Program-made: the position numbers and the translations under genes | DNA from: JBBDJG01 sp040880005 | GTDB lineage: Bacteria; Actinomycetota; Thermoleophilia; Solirubrobacterales; JBBDJG01 | DNA: 64,000 nt | NCBI GenBank assembly: GCA_040880005.1 | Contig: JBBDJG010000026.1 | Coordinates: forward strand, 1-64,000 | Reading direction: 5' to 3' | The notes under the pieces: model-generated | Seen by the model: only the letters and a program-made list of their open reading frames with translations | What the model was told of the DNA's origin: nothing | The model's database searches: none | Shown: positions 51,093-60,022 of the stretch, in pieces | How positions within the stretch are numbered: position 1 is the stretch's first letter | How the letters are laid out: every line of letters begins with the position of its first letter

Positions 51093-51101
51093 CGGGCTGG
51101 G

Positions 51102-51917
51102 CTAGCTGCCGGTGCGTTGCATCTGGCGCAGCGCGAACATCGCCATCAGAACCGCCAGGCCCGCAAGACACAGCAGCCCCGGCCACGTGTTGTGCCAGGT
51201 CACATCACCGACGAAGCCCTGCCTGACCGCCTCGAGCACTTGAGTCATCGGGTTGTACTTCGCGACCCAGTAGAGCCAGCCGGTCAGCAATGCCTGCGGA
51301 GCGTAGGCCGGAGTGAACAGCACGGCGATGAATGTGGCCGACTGCATCAGGATTCCGGCCGACTGGCTGCGGAACTTGAGCGCGATGCCCGATGCGTAGC
51401 AGGCGACGACGGCCGCGAACGATGCCGCAATCACGATCGCCAGTGCGAGCCCGAACACGCCGGGGAAGTGCGCGCCGAGCGCGAACCCGACCACCAGGAT
51501 CATCGCCATCGGCATCAACGAGCGCATGCTTGCGGACAGCACTGTTCCTGCCAGCAATACGTAGCGCGGCGGAGGCGACACCAAGAGTCGATCGAACCAA
51601 CCCAGTTCGATGTCGCGCGCGAGGTTGACACCCGTTGCCGCACCGGTGAAGCCGGCTCCCTGAAGCAAGCTGACCGGCATGATGAAGCTGATGAACGTGT
51701 CCGTGGTGAAGCCGCGCAGGTCGGTCAGGTTCCCGAACACCGCCGTCAGGCCGATCATGAAGATCGTTGGAGCCAGCACTCCAGGGATGGCGGCGCCCGG
51801 CACGCGCACGACCTCGTTTACGGCACGGCGCATCAGCGCCCAGATCGTGGCGAGCTGCGCGCGGGCCGGCATCGGCGCCGCGACGCCCATGGGCCTGGTC
51901 GAAGCGTGCGCCTCCAC
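51102..51917 (-). CDS. ABC-2 type transporter permease
   Basis: About 271 aa from GTG 51917, which shares a base with the upstream stop (TAGTG); ATG 51890 is an alternative. Six hydrophobic segments, with the ABC-2 pattern 'SLLQGAGFTGAATGVNLARDIELGWFDRLL' between TM2 and TM3. It pairs with the second permease and the ATPase upstream as a drug or lipid exporter. Confidence 0.87.
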   Translation of the reverse strand: MEAHASTRPMGVAAPMPARAQLATIWALMRRAVNEVVRVPGAAIPGVLAPTIFMIGLTAVFGNLTDLRGFTTDTFISFIMPVSLLQGAGFTGAATGVNLARDIELGWFDRLLVSPPPRYVLLAGTVLSASMRSLMPMAMILVVGFALGAHFPGVFGLALAIVIAASFAAVVACYASGIALKFRSQSAGILMQSATFIAVLFTPAYAPQALLTGWLYWVAKYNPMTQVLEAVRQGFVGDVTWHNTWPGLLCLAGLAVLMAMFALRQMQRTGS

Positions 51918-52699
51918 TATGCCGCCCTCAGCCTTCTGCGCATCGCCGAAGCACTCCAAAGCATGCCGACCAGCGCGACGATCGCGATCCCGGCCAGGCA
52001 CTCGAGAGTCACCGCGCCCGTGATGTTGGCGATCACCGGCTCACGCAGCCCGTCGGCGATGTAGCTCATCGGATTGACGTTGGCGACCGCCTTCGCCGGC
52101 TGCTCGAGCAGAGCCTGCGGGAAGTAGGCCGACGACAGGAACAGGATCACGAACACCAAGGGGAACATTCCCTGCACCACGCTGACCCGCCCTGCGCGCA
52201 GTGCCAGGGCGGCGCCGATCCAGCCAAAGGCGCCTGCGGTCAGGCCAGAGAGAAGGATCACCAGCGCCACCGCCGCCACGCCTCCCTCGATGTGCGCCCC
52301 GAAGATCAGCCCGAGGCCGAGGAACCAGACTCCGACCATGAAGCCGAGCACGACGTTGGCCGACAGCCGTCCGAGGACCACCGACAGGCGCGAAATCGGC
52401 GCGGCCATCAGACGATCCATGAAGCCGGTCTCTATGTCGAGCGCGAGCGAGGTGCCGGCCGACACCGCTGAGAGCATCGCCGACTGGACGATCGCGCCAG
52501 CGAGCTGAAAGTCGAGGAACCCATGCACCGCGGGAAAGCCCGGCAGGTCCACCGCCGCACCCGCGCCTCCGGTGTTGACGGCCAGAAACAACGACGGGAA
52601 GACGAATACGGGCGCGAAGAACATCGGCCGCCGGAAAGCCTGGCGCAGCGAGCGCCGTCCTAGCGCGCCAACGACGCGTGCGCGCGTGGCGACGCTCAT
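51917..52699 (-). CDS. ABC-2 type transporter permease
   Basis: 260 aa with six hydrophobic segments. 'SALLSAVSAGTSLALDIETGFMDRLM'-type ABC-2 features are present (AVSAGTSLALDIETGFMDRL). Homologous in layout to the adjacent permease, so the exporter is a heterodimer in the membrane. The start overlaps the ATPase stop by ATGA. Confidence 0.87.
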   Translation of the reverse strand: MSVATRARVVGALGRRSLRQAFRRPMFFAPVFVFPSLFLAVNTGGAGAAVDLPGFPAVHGFLDFQLAGAIVQSAMLSAVSAGTSLALDIETGFMDRLMAAPISRLSVVLGRLSANVVLGFMVGVWFLGLGLIFGAHIEGGVAAVALVILLSGLTAGAFGWIGAALALRAGRVSVVQGMFPLVFVILFLSSAYFPQALLEQPAKAVANVNPMSYIADGLREPVIANITGAVTLECLAGIAIVALVGMLWSASAMRRRLRAA

Positions 52700-53649
52700 T
52701 CGGCCTGCTCTCCCTCTTCGCCCTCCAGGTGCCGGCCGGTCTTGGCGACGAAGACGTCGTCGAGGGTCGGCCGCATGATCTCGAGCGACTCGACCGCGAC
52801 GCCGGCGTCGTCGAGAGCACGCACGATCGGAGCCAGGTCGCCCGCGCCTCGCTCGAGGCCGACACAGAGCCGGCCGTCCTTTGCCGGCATCAGCTCGCCG
52901 AAACGTGCAAGCACGTCGTTGGCCTTGGCTGCGCCTCCGTCGGCGATGCCCAGCTCGAGGTGCGACCGGCCGACCTCGGCCTTGAGCGCACCGGGCGTGC
53001 CTTCCGCGGTTATCCGGCCTCTGTCGATGATCCCGACTCGGTCGGCGAGCTGGTCCGCCTCCTCCAGATACTGGGTCGTGAGGAAGACCGTCGTGCCCTC
53101 GCGGTTGAGCTTCTGGACCTCCTCCCAGATCGTCATACGGCTGACGGGGTCGAGCCCCGTCGTCGGCTCGTCGAGGAACAGCACTCGCGGCTCGTGCACC
53201 AGCGCCGACGCCATGTCGAGCCGGCGGCGCATGCCACCCGAGTAGGTGCCGACACGGCGATCGGCCGCGTCGTCCAGCTCAACGCGTTCCAGCAGCGCGT
53301 CGCCGCGCTCGCGGGCCGCCGCGGCCGGCAGCCCGTGCAGGGTTGCCTGGAGCTGGATCAGCTCGCGCCCGGTCATCAGCGGGTCGAGCGCCGCCTCTTG
53401 GAGCGCGACGCCGATCGTCGCGCGGACACGGGCGGCCTCGCTGACGATGTCGTATCCGGCCACCGTCGCTCTGCCGCCGGTCGGTCGCAGCAGCGTAACG
53501 AGCATCCGCACGGTCGTCGTCTTGCCGGCGCCGTTGGGACCGAGGAACGCGTATATCTCGCCCTCCGATACCTCGAGGTCGATCCCGGCGACCGCCAACA
53601 CCTCGTCCGAGAAGCGGCGTTCCAGTCCCTCTATCGAAATCGCGGCCAT
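52696..53649 (-). CDS. ABC transporter ATPase, DrrA type
   Basis: 317 aa. Walker A GPNGAGKTTT (~37-46), signature YSGGMRRRLDMA, Walker B VLFLDEPTTGLDP and H-loop position replaced by Gln (FLTTQYLEEAD), as in DrrA-like daunorubicin-resistance ATPases. A C-terminal ~85-residue domain follows. It drives the two permeases downstream. The exported compound is unknown. Confidence 0.92.
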   Translation of the reverse strand: MAAISIEGLERRFSDEVLAVAGIDLEVSEGEIYAFLGPNGAGKTTTVRMLVTLLRPTGGRATVAGYDIVSEAARVRATIGVALQEAALDPLMTGRELIQLQATLHGLPAAAARERGDALLERVELDDAADRRVGTYSGGMRRRLDMASALVHEPRVLFLDEPTTGLDPVSRMTIWEEVQKLNREGTTVFLTTQYLEEADQLADRVGIIDRGRITAEGTPGALKAEVGRSHLELGIADGGAAKANDVLARFGELMPAKDGRLCVGLERGAGDLAPIVRALDDAGVAVESLEIMRPTLDDVFVAKTGRHLEGEEGEQAE

Positions 53650-53713
53650 CGCCCCCCAATCGTAGTCGGAAGGCGAGCTCGCCCTATGTGCCGAGGATCA
53701 CCCCCGGCCGGCT

Positions 53714-54181
53714 CTAGCCGACTTCGACCGGCTCTTGCTCTCGACCGGCGAGTCGATCGCGGCCGCGCTGAACGGCGGCGAGGAACTTCTCGAGGTTGAC
53801 CTCGAGCGTGTTGAGGATCTCGTCGGCGTAATCCTCGGCGCCGAGGCGGATCTCGCGGGCACGCGCGTTGGCGTCCTCGACGATCTCCTCGGCCTGACGC
53901 TCCGCCTGCTTGGTGATCTCCTCCTGGGAGACGAGCCGCTGCTGCTGGTCGCGTGCTTCCTTGACGATGCGCTCGGCCTCGCGCTTGGCCTCGGCCAACA
54001 TCTCCTGACGCTCCTTCACGATCCAGCGTGCCTGCTTGATCTCCTCGGGGATCGTGGCCCGCATCTGGTCGAGCAGATCGTAGATCTCCTCGCGATCCAC
54101 GCGCACCTGGTCGGTGAGCGGGACCGGCTTTGCGTTGTGCACCAGGTCGTCGAGCTTGTCTATCAGTACGAGAACGTCCAC
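53714..54181 (-). CDS. DivIVA-like coiled-coil protein
   Basis: 155 aa. 'MDVLVLIDKLDDLVHNAKPVPLTDQVRVDREEIYDLLDQM' features are followed by a long coiled coil (~45-140), charged and without membrane segment. Such proteins in actinobacteria resemble DivIVA/SepIVA and are often close to coaD and rpmF, as here. Probable role in cell pole or envelope organisation; this is inference from context and shape. Confidence 0.75.
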   Translation of the reverse strand: MDVLVLIDKLDDLVHNAKPVPLTDQVRVDREEIYDLLDQMRATIPEEIKQARWIVKERQEMLAEAKREAERIVKEARDQQQRLVSQEEITKQAERQAEEIVEDANARAREIRLGAEDYADEILNTLEVNLEKFLAAVQRGRDRLAGREQEPVEVG

Positions 54182-54240
54182 GAATGGCCTCCAGGCCTGC
54201 TGTCGATCGTTTTTAGGTTACGTCCTTGGTTCCCAAATGA

Positions 54241-54750
54241 CTACTGCTTGCTCTCCCTTGCCAAGCGATCGTGCAACGCCTCCGCGACTCCGTCCGGCAC
54301 CAAGTCGGCAACGCTTGCACCAAACGTCGCCATCTCCTTGATGCCGCTGGAGCTGAGAAAGCTGTACTGAGGCGAAGCCATCAGGTACACGCTCTCGATG
54401 TCCGACGCCAGTCTGCGGTTGAGTTGGTTCATCTCGAACTCGTACTCGAAGTCCGAAATGGCCCTCAACCCCTTCACCAGCGCACGAGCACCGTGCTTGC
54501 GGGCAAAATCGACCAGCAGGGTATCAAAGATCTCGACCTCGACGTTGGCCAGTTTCTCCGTCGCTTGCAGGGCAAAAGACTCCCTTTCCATCGCCGTGAA
54601 GAGCGTTTCCTGCTTGCGCAGCGGCTGATTCACAACCCCCACGACAACCGTGTCGAATATGTGAGCCGCCCTTTCGATCACGTCCATGTGGCCATACGTG
54701 ATCGGGTCGTAGGAGCCCGGGCAGATTGCGATCTTGGGTTCAGGTGCCAT
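54241..54750 (-). CDS. coaD: Phosphopantetheine adenylyltransferase
   Basis: 169 aa. Nucleotidyl-transferase motifs: PGSYDPITYGHMD (contains T-x-G-H) and the C-terminal 'SSSGIKEMA'. 'ALVKGLRAISDFEYEFEMNQLNR' is a CoaD hallmark. It makes dephospho-CoA. It overlaps rsmD by 11 bp, the common rsmD-coaD order. Confidence 0.95.
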   Translation of the reverse strand: MAPEPKIAICPGSYDPITYGHMDVIERAAHIFDTVVVGVVNQPLRKQETLFTAMERESFALQATEKLANVEVEIFDTLLVDFARKHGARALVKGLRAISDFEYEFEMNQLNRRLASDIESVYLMASPQYSFLSSSGIKEMATFGASVADLVPDGVAEALHDRLARESKQ

Positions 54751-55303
54751 CTGGATTCGCCTTCGAGTGTATGACGATCAGCGTGTCACCGTAGCGACGC
54801 TCGACGACGACGACAAGCTCGGGCAGATCGAGTCGGAGGGGATGTCTGTATGAGCTTTCGCATAGCACGCGCGCCCCGGAACTCAACACCGGCACAAGCA
54901 GACCGCCCAATTCATTTGCGAGGCGACCGGCGAGTTTATAGGGAGGATCACAGAAGGCCAAGTCCCACCGATCGCCGTGGCGGGCGGCACCGCGCAGAAA
55001 GCTGATCGCATCGGCGCGAAAGACCTTGGCCGCGTCATCTTCAATGCCGAGCCGTTCGATGTTGGCCTCAACGGTCGCGGTCGCGCCGCGGTCCGAATCC
55101 ACGAACGTCGCACTGGCGGCGCCGCGAGAAAGACCCTCGATGCCAAGCGCTCCCGAGCCCGCGAACAGATCGAGCACGCTCGATTGCTCGATCGTCCCGA
55201 GCATGCTGAAGGCGGCCTCGCGCACCCGATCCCCGGTGGGTCGCGCCGACCCGCGAGGCGCAGAGATTCGCTGGCCCTTGAACGCTCCAGCGATGACGCG
55301 CAC
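54740..55303 (-). CDS. rsmD: 16S rRNA (guanine-966-N2)-methyltransferase
   Basis: 187 aa. 'MRVIAGAFKGQRI', 'RPTGDRVREAAFSML', SAM motif LDLFAGSGALGIE and catalytic DPPY (FCDPPYK). It modifies 16S rRNA. It lies 9 bp downstream of recG on the same strand, as in many bacteria. Confidence 0.93.
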   Translation of the reverse strand: MRVIAGAFKGQRISAPRGSARPTGDRVREAAFSMLGTIEQSSVLDLFAGSGALGIEGLSRGAASATFVDSDRGATATVEANIERLGIEDDAAKVFRADAISFLRGAARHGDRWDLAFCDPPYKLAGRLANELGGLLVPVLSSGARVLCESSYRHPLRLDLPELVVVVERRYGDTLIVIHSKANPDGT

Positions 55304-55312
55304 GTCGCCGAC

Positions 55313-57520
55313 CTACGCTGCGATCGGCGTGGCTTCCGCCGCGCCGTGACGGCGTTCGAGCGCGACTCGCAACAACGCGTTCTCGGGATCGCGCAGCTCC
55401 GGGTCCGCGGCCAGCAACTCGATCGCCCAGCGACGCGCGTGCTCGAGCAGTTGCGAGTCCTCCGGGAGCCGCGCGGCGCGAAACTCGGGCAGGCCGTGCT
55501 GCTTGGTCCCGAGCAGGTCCCCCTCGCCGCGAAGCTGCAGGTCGATCTCGGCGAGCTTGAAGCCGTCACGCTCCGCTGCCACGGCCTTGAGGCGGCGATT
55601 GCCGAGCTGCGAACGCGATCCGGCGAAGAGCATGCACAACGACTCGTGTTCGCCGCGCCCCACGCGACCTCGCAGCTGATGGAGTTGCGAGATCCCGTAG
55701 CGATCGGCCTCCTCCACCATCATCACGGTTGCGTTCGGCACGTCGATGCCGACTTCGATCACGCTTGTGGAGACCAGCACGTTCGTCTCACCCGACACGA
55801 AACGCGCCATCGCCTCGCGCTTGCGCACGGCGGGCATTTGCCCATGCATCACGTCGACCCGGAAGTCGGCGAACTCTCCTGCGGCGAGGTGTCGTGCCTC
55901 GTGCGTTGCCGCGCGCGCCTGTAGCTGCTCGGACTCCTCCACCAGCGGGCAAACCACGTAGCACTGGCGTCCCTCGCGCAGGCGGGCACGTATGAGCTCG
56001 TACGCATCGGCCCGTTCGGGCTCGGATACCACCCGGGTCTGCACCGCCTTGCGCCCCGCGGGCAGCTCGCGCAGCGCCGTGGTGTGCAGGTCCCCGTAGA
56101 GGGTCAGCGACAGCGTTCGGGGAATCGGAGTCGCCGTCAGATGGAGCAAGTGGGGCGCGAGCATGCCGGGAGCTTTGGCGTCGAGCGCGCCTCGCTGTCG
56201 CACGCCGAAGCGGTGCTGCTCATCGACGACCGCGAGCGCGAGCTGCTCGAACTCGACCGCGTCTTGGATCAACGCATGCGTGCCCACCAGCAGGCGCAGC
56301 TCTCCGCTGGCCAGCCGCGCAAGGATCTCGCGCCGTTCGCGTGCCGGCGTCGAGCCGGTCAGCAGGGCGACGGGCGCGCCGAGTCGCGTCGATTCGATGC
56401 CGGCGAACAGGTCCGGGCCGACCAGACGCTCGATCGTCGCGTAGTGCTGCTCAGCCAGAGTCTCCGTGGGCGCCATCAGCGCCGCCTGCTTGCCGGCCTC
56501 CGCGGCCCGCAGCATCGCGTACAGCGCGACGACGGTCTTGCCCGAGCCGACCTCTCCCATCAACAGCCGCTGCATCGGATGACCGCTGACGAGGTCCTCG
56601 TCGATCGCACCAAGCGCCTCGTGCTGACTCGTCGTCAGCTCGAACGGAAGCGAATCCAGCCAGCGTGCGATCAGCTCGCCCGGCTCGCGCAGCTGTTCGG
56701 CGTTACGTTCCTCGCGATTTGCGCTCCTGCGCAGCACGAGCGCGAGCTGGAACAACAGCAGCTCCTCGAACGCCAGTCTGCGACGCGCCGGCTCGACCTG
56801 CTCGATCGACTCCGGCCAGTGTGCCACGGTCAGCGCATCGGCCTTGCCGGGGAGCCGGTCGCGCGCGCGAATACGGGCGGGCAGGGGTTCGAGCGCGTGT
56901 TGCACGAGGTCCCGCGACGCCCAAACCATGTCACGAAGCTTTCGGGCCGAGAGACCCTCGGTCGCCGGGTACACGGCCACCAGCCCGGTCGTGTGGCGAC
57001 CGTCGGCCTGCTCGGACCCGCGCCGGATCTCGTGCTCGGCGACGCGGAACACGGGACCACCGCGAGCCGCCCGCAGGGTGCCGCGCAGCAGCACGCGCGT
57101 ATCGTCGGTGAGCTGATCGGCCAGGTAGGCCTGGTTGAACCAGACCGCCCGCATCGGACCCGAATCGTCGGCAACCTCACATTCGAGCATCGTCAGGTTG
57201 CGACGCCGGGTCGGGTGGACCCGGCACGAGCGAACGCGCACATCAACAGTGGCCTGCTCGCCGAGCGCAAGCTCGGAGACAGCGCTCGGTCCCTCGTAGT
57301 CTCGATAGTCGAACGGCATGTAACCAAGCAGGTCACCCAGCGTTGACAGACCCAGCCTGGCCGCCTTCGCAGCCAGCGCCGGCCCCACGCCCGGCAGCGT
57401 GGTGAGCGACCGGTCGAGGGGGCTCGGCCGCCGCCCATGGGTGGCCTGAAGCAGCTTCGCGCGGTTGGGCGCTCGGCCGCCGCCCAGGACGAAGGATTGC
57501 GATGAGCGCGACACGTTCAC
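55313..57520 (-). CDS. recG: ATP-dependent DNA helicase RecG
   Basis: 735 aa. The wedge/OB domain (~50-250) starts after 'LTTLPGVGPALAAKAARLG'. Helicase motifs: I GEVGSGKTV, II VVDEQHRFG (DEQH), III TATPIPRT, and V/VI 'TSVIEVGIDVPNA' and 'QLHQLRGRVGRG'. It regresses stalled forks and processes Holliday junctions. The first ~35 residues are unlike RecG and could mean a later start. Confidence 0.94.
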   Translation of the reverse strand: MNVSRSSQSFVLGGGRAPNRAKLLQATHGRRPSPLDRSLTTLPGVGPALAAKAARLGLSTLGDLLGYMPFDYRDYEGPSAVSELALGEQATVDVRVRSCRVHPTRRRNLTMLECEVADDSGPMRAVWFNQAYLADQLTDDTRVLLRGTLRAARGGPVFRVAEHEIRRGSEQADGRHTTGLVAVYPATEGLSARKLRDMVWASRDLVQHALEPLPARIRARDRLPGKADALTVAHWPESIEQVEPARRRLAFEELLLFQLALVLRRSANREERNAEQLREPGELIARWLDSLPFELTTSQHEALGAIDEDLVSGHPMQRLLMGEVGSGKTVVALYAMLRAAEAGKQAALMAPTETLAEQHYATIERLVGPDLFAGIESTRLGAPVALLTGSTPARERREILARLASGELRLLVGTHALIQDAVEFEQLALAVVDEQHRFGVRQRGALDAKAPGMLAPHLLHLTATPIPRTLSLTLYGDLHTTALRELPAGRKAVQTRVVSEPERADAYELIRARLREGRQCYVVCPLVEESEQLQARAATHEARHLAAGEFADFRVDVMHGQMPAVRKREAMARFVSGETNVLVSTSVIEVGIDVPNATVMMVEEADRYGISQLHQLRGRVGRGEHESLCMLFAGSRSQLGNRRLKAVAAERDGFKLAEIDLQLRGEGDLLGTKQHGLPEFRAARLPEDSQLLEHARRWAIELLAADPELRDPENALLRVALERRHGAAEATPIAA

Positions 57521-57574
57521 GTACCAATTAAGCGCGATCGCCCGGACGTGAAGCGAGCGAAGCGGGCGACATCC

Positions 57575-59245
57575 CTACTCGGCCGCCAGCAGCCACCAGT
57601 AGTGGGGCTGGTCGCCCGCGTGTCCTTCGAGCTCCAGGCCCTCGGGAGCGAGTGCATCGACCGCATCGCGGTCGAGTGGAGCCCCCTGGCCGGCGAACCA
57701 CGTCACAAGCTCACATGACTGCCCAAGCTGTTCGAGCACGGTGCGCAGCGTCCGCTCGACGTCACCCCAGGCGACGATCTGCTCGTCCAAGAAGCCGACG
57801 GCCTCTCCCGAGCGAAAACGCCCCTTCCTGTCGTCACGGGCCGCGGGCGCCACGGCGCCGATCCGCACGCCAGCCAGGACACTCCGAAGCCTGTCCGCGT
57901 TGCGAGCGGCATCGACGTTCGAGTCGTGCTCGACCAGGATCGCCAGCCCGGCCTGCTGGTGGTGCGACTCCACCACCTCCACGGTCTTCTCCGACAACTC
58001 TGCTGCACGGTCGGCGGCCATTACGACGTTGCGACTGTTCGGTAGCACGATCACCTGCTCGGCCGGAACACTGTGAATGCCGGCGAGGATTTCGAACGTG
58101 CTCGGGTTCAGCGTCGCTCCGCCTTCGACGACGTGCGCCCCCAGTCTCTCGTAGAGGTTGCGCATGCCCGCGCCTGCTGCGACCGCCACGACACCGCAAG
58201 CGATCTCCACCTCGCTCGCCGCAACGCTCGCACCGTTGCCTTCAGAGGCGCGCAGACGCGCGGTACGCTGCTGCTCCTGCTCGTGCATGTCAGCCACGTC
58301 GAGCCGCTGAACCGTCCCTTCGTTCTCGAACAGCGCGACCGCGCGCTCCGGCTCGTCGGTGTGGACGTGAACGCGGATCGTTTCCGCGTCGCCCACAACG
58401 AGGATCGAATCGCCGATCTCCTCGAGGCCGGGCACGTACGCGCGGCCTTCCTCGAGGCCCTTGCCCGCGACGACGAAGTTCGTGCAGTACCGGTAGAGAC
58501 TCGACTCGTGCTCCCCTTCGTGCAGCGGCACCACGTGGTGATGCGCGACCACTGGGGCCGCAGCCTGCTGTCCGCGCAAGCCCGCTATCAGTCCAGCGAT
58601 GATCACCGTCATTCCATAGCCGCCGGCGTCGACGACACCGTGCTCGCGCAGCACCGGGAGAAGGTCGGGCCCGCGCTCGACGGAGGCCTCGGCGGCCTCG
58701 AGTGCCTTTTCGAGCACGTCGGCCAGCAGCGCGTCCTGCTCGGAGTCGCTGGCACCGGGCTCGAGCCGTTTCTTTTCCATGTGAGCAAGCTCGGTGGCAA
58801 CTCTGTGGGCCATCTCGCGGATCACCGTGATCATCGTGCCCTCGGCAGGATTGCGAACCGACGCGTACGCGGCGTCGGCCGCGCGGGCGAGCGCCGACGA
58901 GACCAGCACCGGATCGACCAGCTCGCCGGGCCGGCTGGTCAGCTCCTCGGCCGCCCCGCGAACGATCTGCGAGAGGATCACGCCGCTGTTGCCGCGCGCG
59001 CCGAGCAGCGCCGCGGTTGCGACCGCCTGGACGATCTCGTCACGACCCACGTCGTCCACGACCTGGCCGTTGAGGCGGTTCAGCTCTTCCATCACGGCGC
59101 GCAGCGTCTGCGTCATGTTGTCGCCCGTGTCGCCGTCGGCAACCGGGAAGACGTTGAGGTCGTTGACCTCCTGGCGGCGCTCCTCGAGCTGCGCGCACGC
59201 GGTGGCGACAACTCTGCGGAAGCGCTCTATCGAGGGATCGGCCAC
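57575..59245 (-). CDS. DAK2-domain protein, FakA-like fatty-acid kinase
   Basis: 556 aa. The Dak2 domain (~8-210) carries the nucleotide/Mg motif 'NDLNVFPVADGDTGDNM' and 'GARGNSGVILSQI'. The middle and C-terminal parts match FakA/YloV-type proteins ('VVDAGGYGM', 'SNVDAARNADRL'). FakA phosphorylates FakB-bound fatty acids. No fakB is adjacent. The position between rpmB and recG is the conserved actinobacterial and firmicute order. Confidence 0.88.
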   Translation of the reverse strand: MADPSIERFRRVVATACAQLEERRQEVNDLNVFPVADGDTGDNMTQTLRAVMEELNRLNGQVVDDVGRDEIVQAVATAALLGARGNSGVILSQIVRGAAEELTSRPGELVDPVLVSSALARAADAAYASVRNPAEGTMITVIREMAHRVATELAHMEKKRLEPGASDSEQDALLADVLEKALEAAEASVERGPDLLPVLREHGVVDAGGYGMTVIIAGLIAGLRGQQAAAPVVAHHHVVPLHEGEHESSLYRYCTNFVVAGKGLEEGRAYVPGLEEIGDSILVVGDAETIRVHVHTDEPERAVALFENEGTVQRLDVADMHEQEQQRTARLRASEGNGASVAASEVEIACGVVAVAAGAGMRNLYERLGAHVVEGGATLNPSTFEILAGIHSVPAEQVIVLPNSRNVVMAADRAAELSEKTVEVVESHHQQAGLAILVEHDSNVDAARNADRLRSVLAGVRIGAVAPAARDDRKGRFRSGEAVGFLDEQIVAWGDVERTLRTVLEQLGQSCELVTWFAGQGAPLDRDAVDALAPEGLELEGHAGDQPHYWWLLAAE

Positions 59246-59302
59246 GATCAGCGAAAAGCTATGACATCCGGGCGGACAGGTCCAGGCGGGAAACCGGGCC
59301 CG

Positions 59303-59494
59303 TTAGGCGTACTTCACGACCTTGCCCGACTTCAGGCAGCGCGTGCAGACGTACACGCGACGTGGTGTGCCCCGGTCGTCGATGCGCACTCTCTGGAGAT
59401 TGGGATTGAAGCGTCGCTTGCTGGCGACCATCGAGTGGCTGCGACTGTTGCCGAAAGCCGGCTTGCGGCCGCAGGAATGGCAGACCTTGGACAT
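59303..59494 (-). CDS. rpmB: 50S ribosomal protein L28
   Basis: 63 aa. 'MSKVCHSCGRKPAFGNSRSH', 'RRFNPNLQRVRI' and CTRCLKSGKV are L28 features. Cys pairs at both ends (CHSC and CTRC) indicate the zinc-binding C+ form. It is 57 bp upstream of the DAK2 gene. Confidence 0.95.
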   Translation of the reverse strand: MSKVCHSCGRKPAFGNSRSHSMVASKRRFNPNLQRVRIDDRGTPRRVYVCTRCLKSGKVVKYA

Positions 59495-59572
59495 GAGAGA
59501 AGGTAGTTTAGTGGGGCGGCCGTCAGGCCGGCCTTCAGGACTTTAGGTGGGGCCGAAGGCGCCCATTTTTCT

Positions 59573-60022
59573 CTAGCGTGCTGCCAGCCGAGCCATCTGC
59601 ATGACCGTGCGTGCAGCGTCGCGACCCGAGTCCCGGGTCTCCCCGCCCGAGCGTGCCAGCGCCTGGCCCATGCTCGCTACCGTCAGCACGCCGAAGGCGC
59701 ACGGCACCCCGGTCTCGAGCTGCACGCGCTGAATCCCCTGGGCGGCAGCCTCGCACACGAACGTGTAGTGGTCGGTCTCGCCCTGGATCACCGCACCGAG
59801 GCACGCCACCCCCGCATAGCGACCCGACAGCGCGCATTCCCTGGCCGCGAACGCAAGCTCGAATGCCCCCGGGACCTCGAACAGGTCGATCCTCGACTTG
59901 TCGATGCCCTCTTCCGCGAACCCTTTCAACGCGCCGCCGGTCAGGCGCTCGGCAAGCTCCTCATAGAAGGTGGCGCGGACGATCGCGAAGCGGGCGTCCG
60001 CCGCGAGCGCGGTGTCATTCAC
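59573..60022 (-). CDS. ribH: 6,7-dimethyl-8-ribityllumazine synthase
   Basis: 149 aa from GTG 60022, overlapping the ribBA stop by 8 bp. Motifs 'FEVPGAFELAFAA' and 'CLGAVIQGETDHYTFVC' match the substrate pocket (Glu-Thr-Asp-His). It joins the ribityl-pyrimidine and butanone phosphate. Last gene of the operon. Confidence 0.94.
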   Translation of the reverse strand: MNDTALAADARFAIVRATFYEELAERLTGGALKGFAEEGIDKSRIDLFEVPGAFELAFAARECALSGRYAGVACLGAVIQGETDHYTFVCEAAAQGIQRVQLETGVPCAFGVLTVASMGQALARSGGETRDSGRDAARTVMQMARLAAR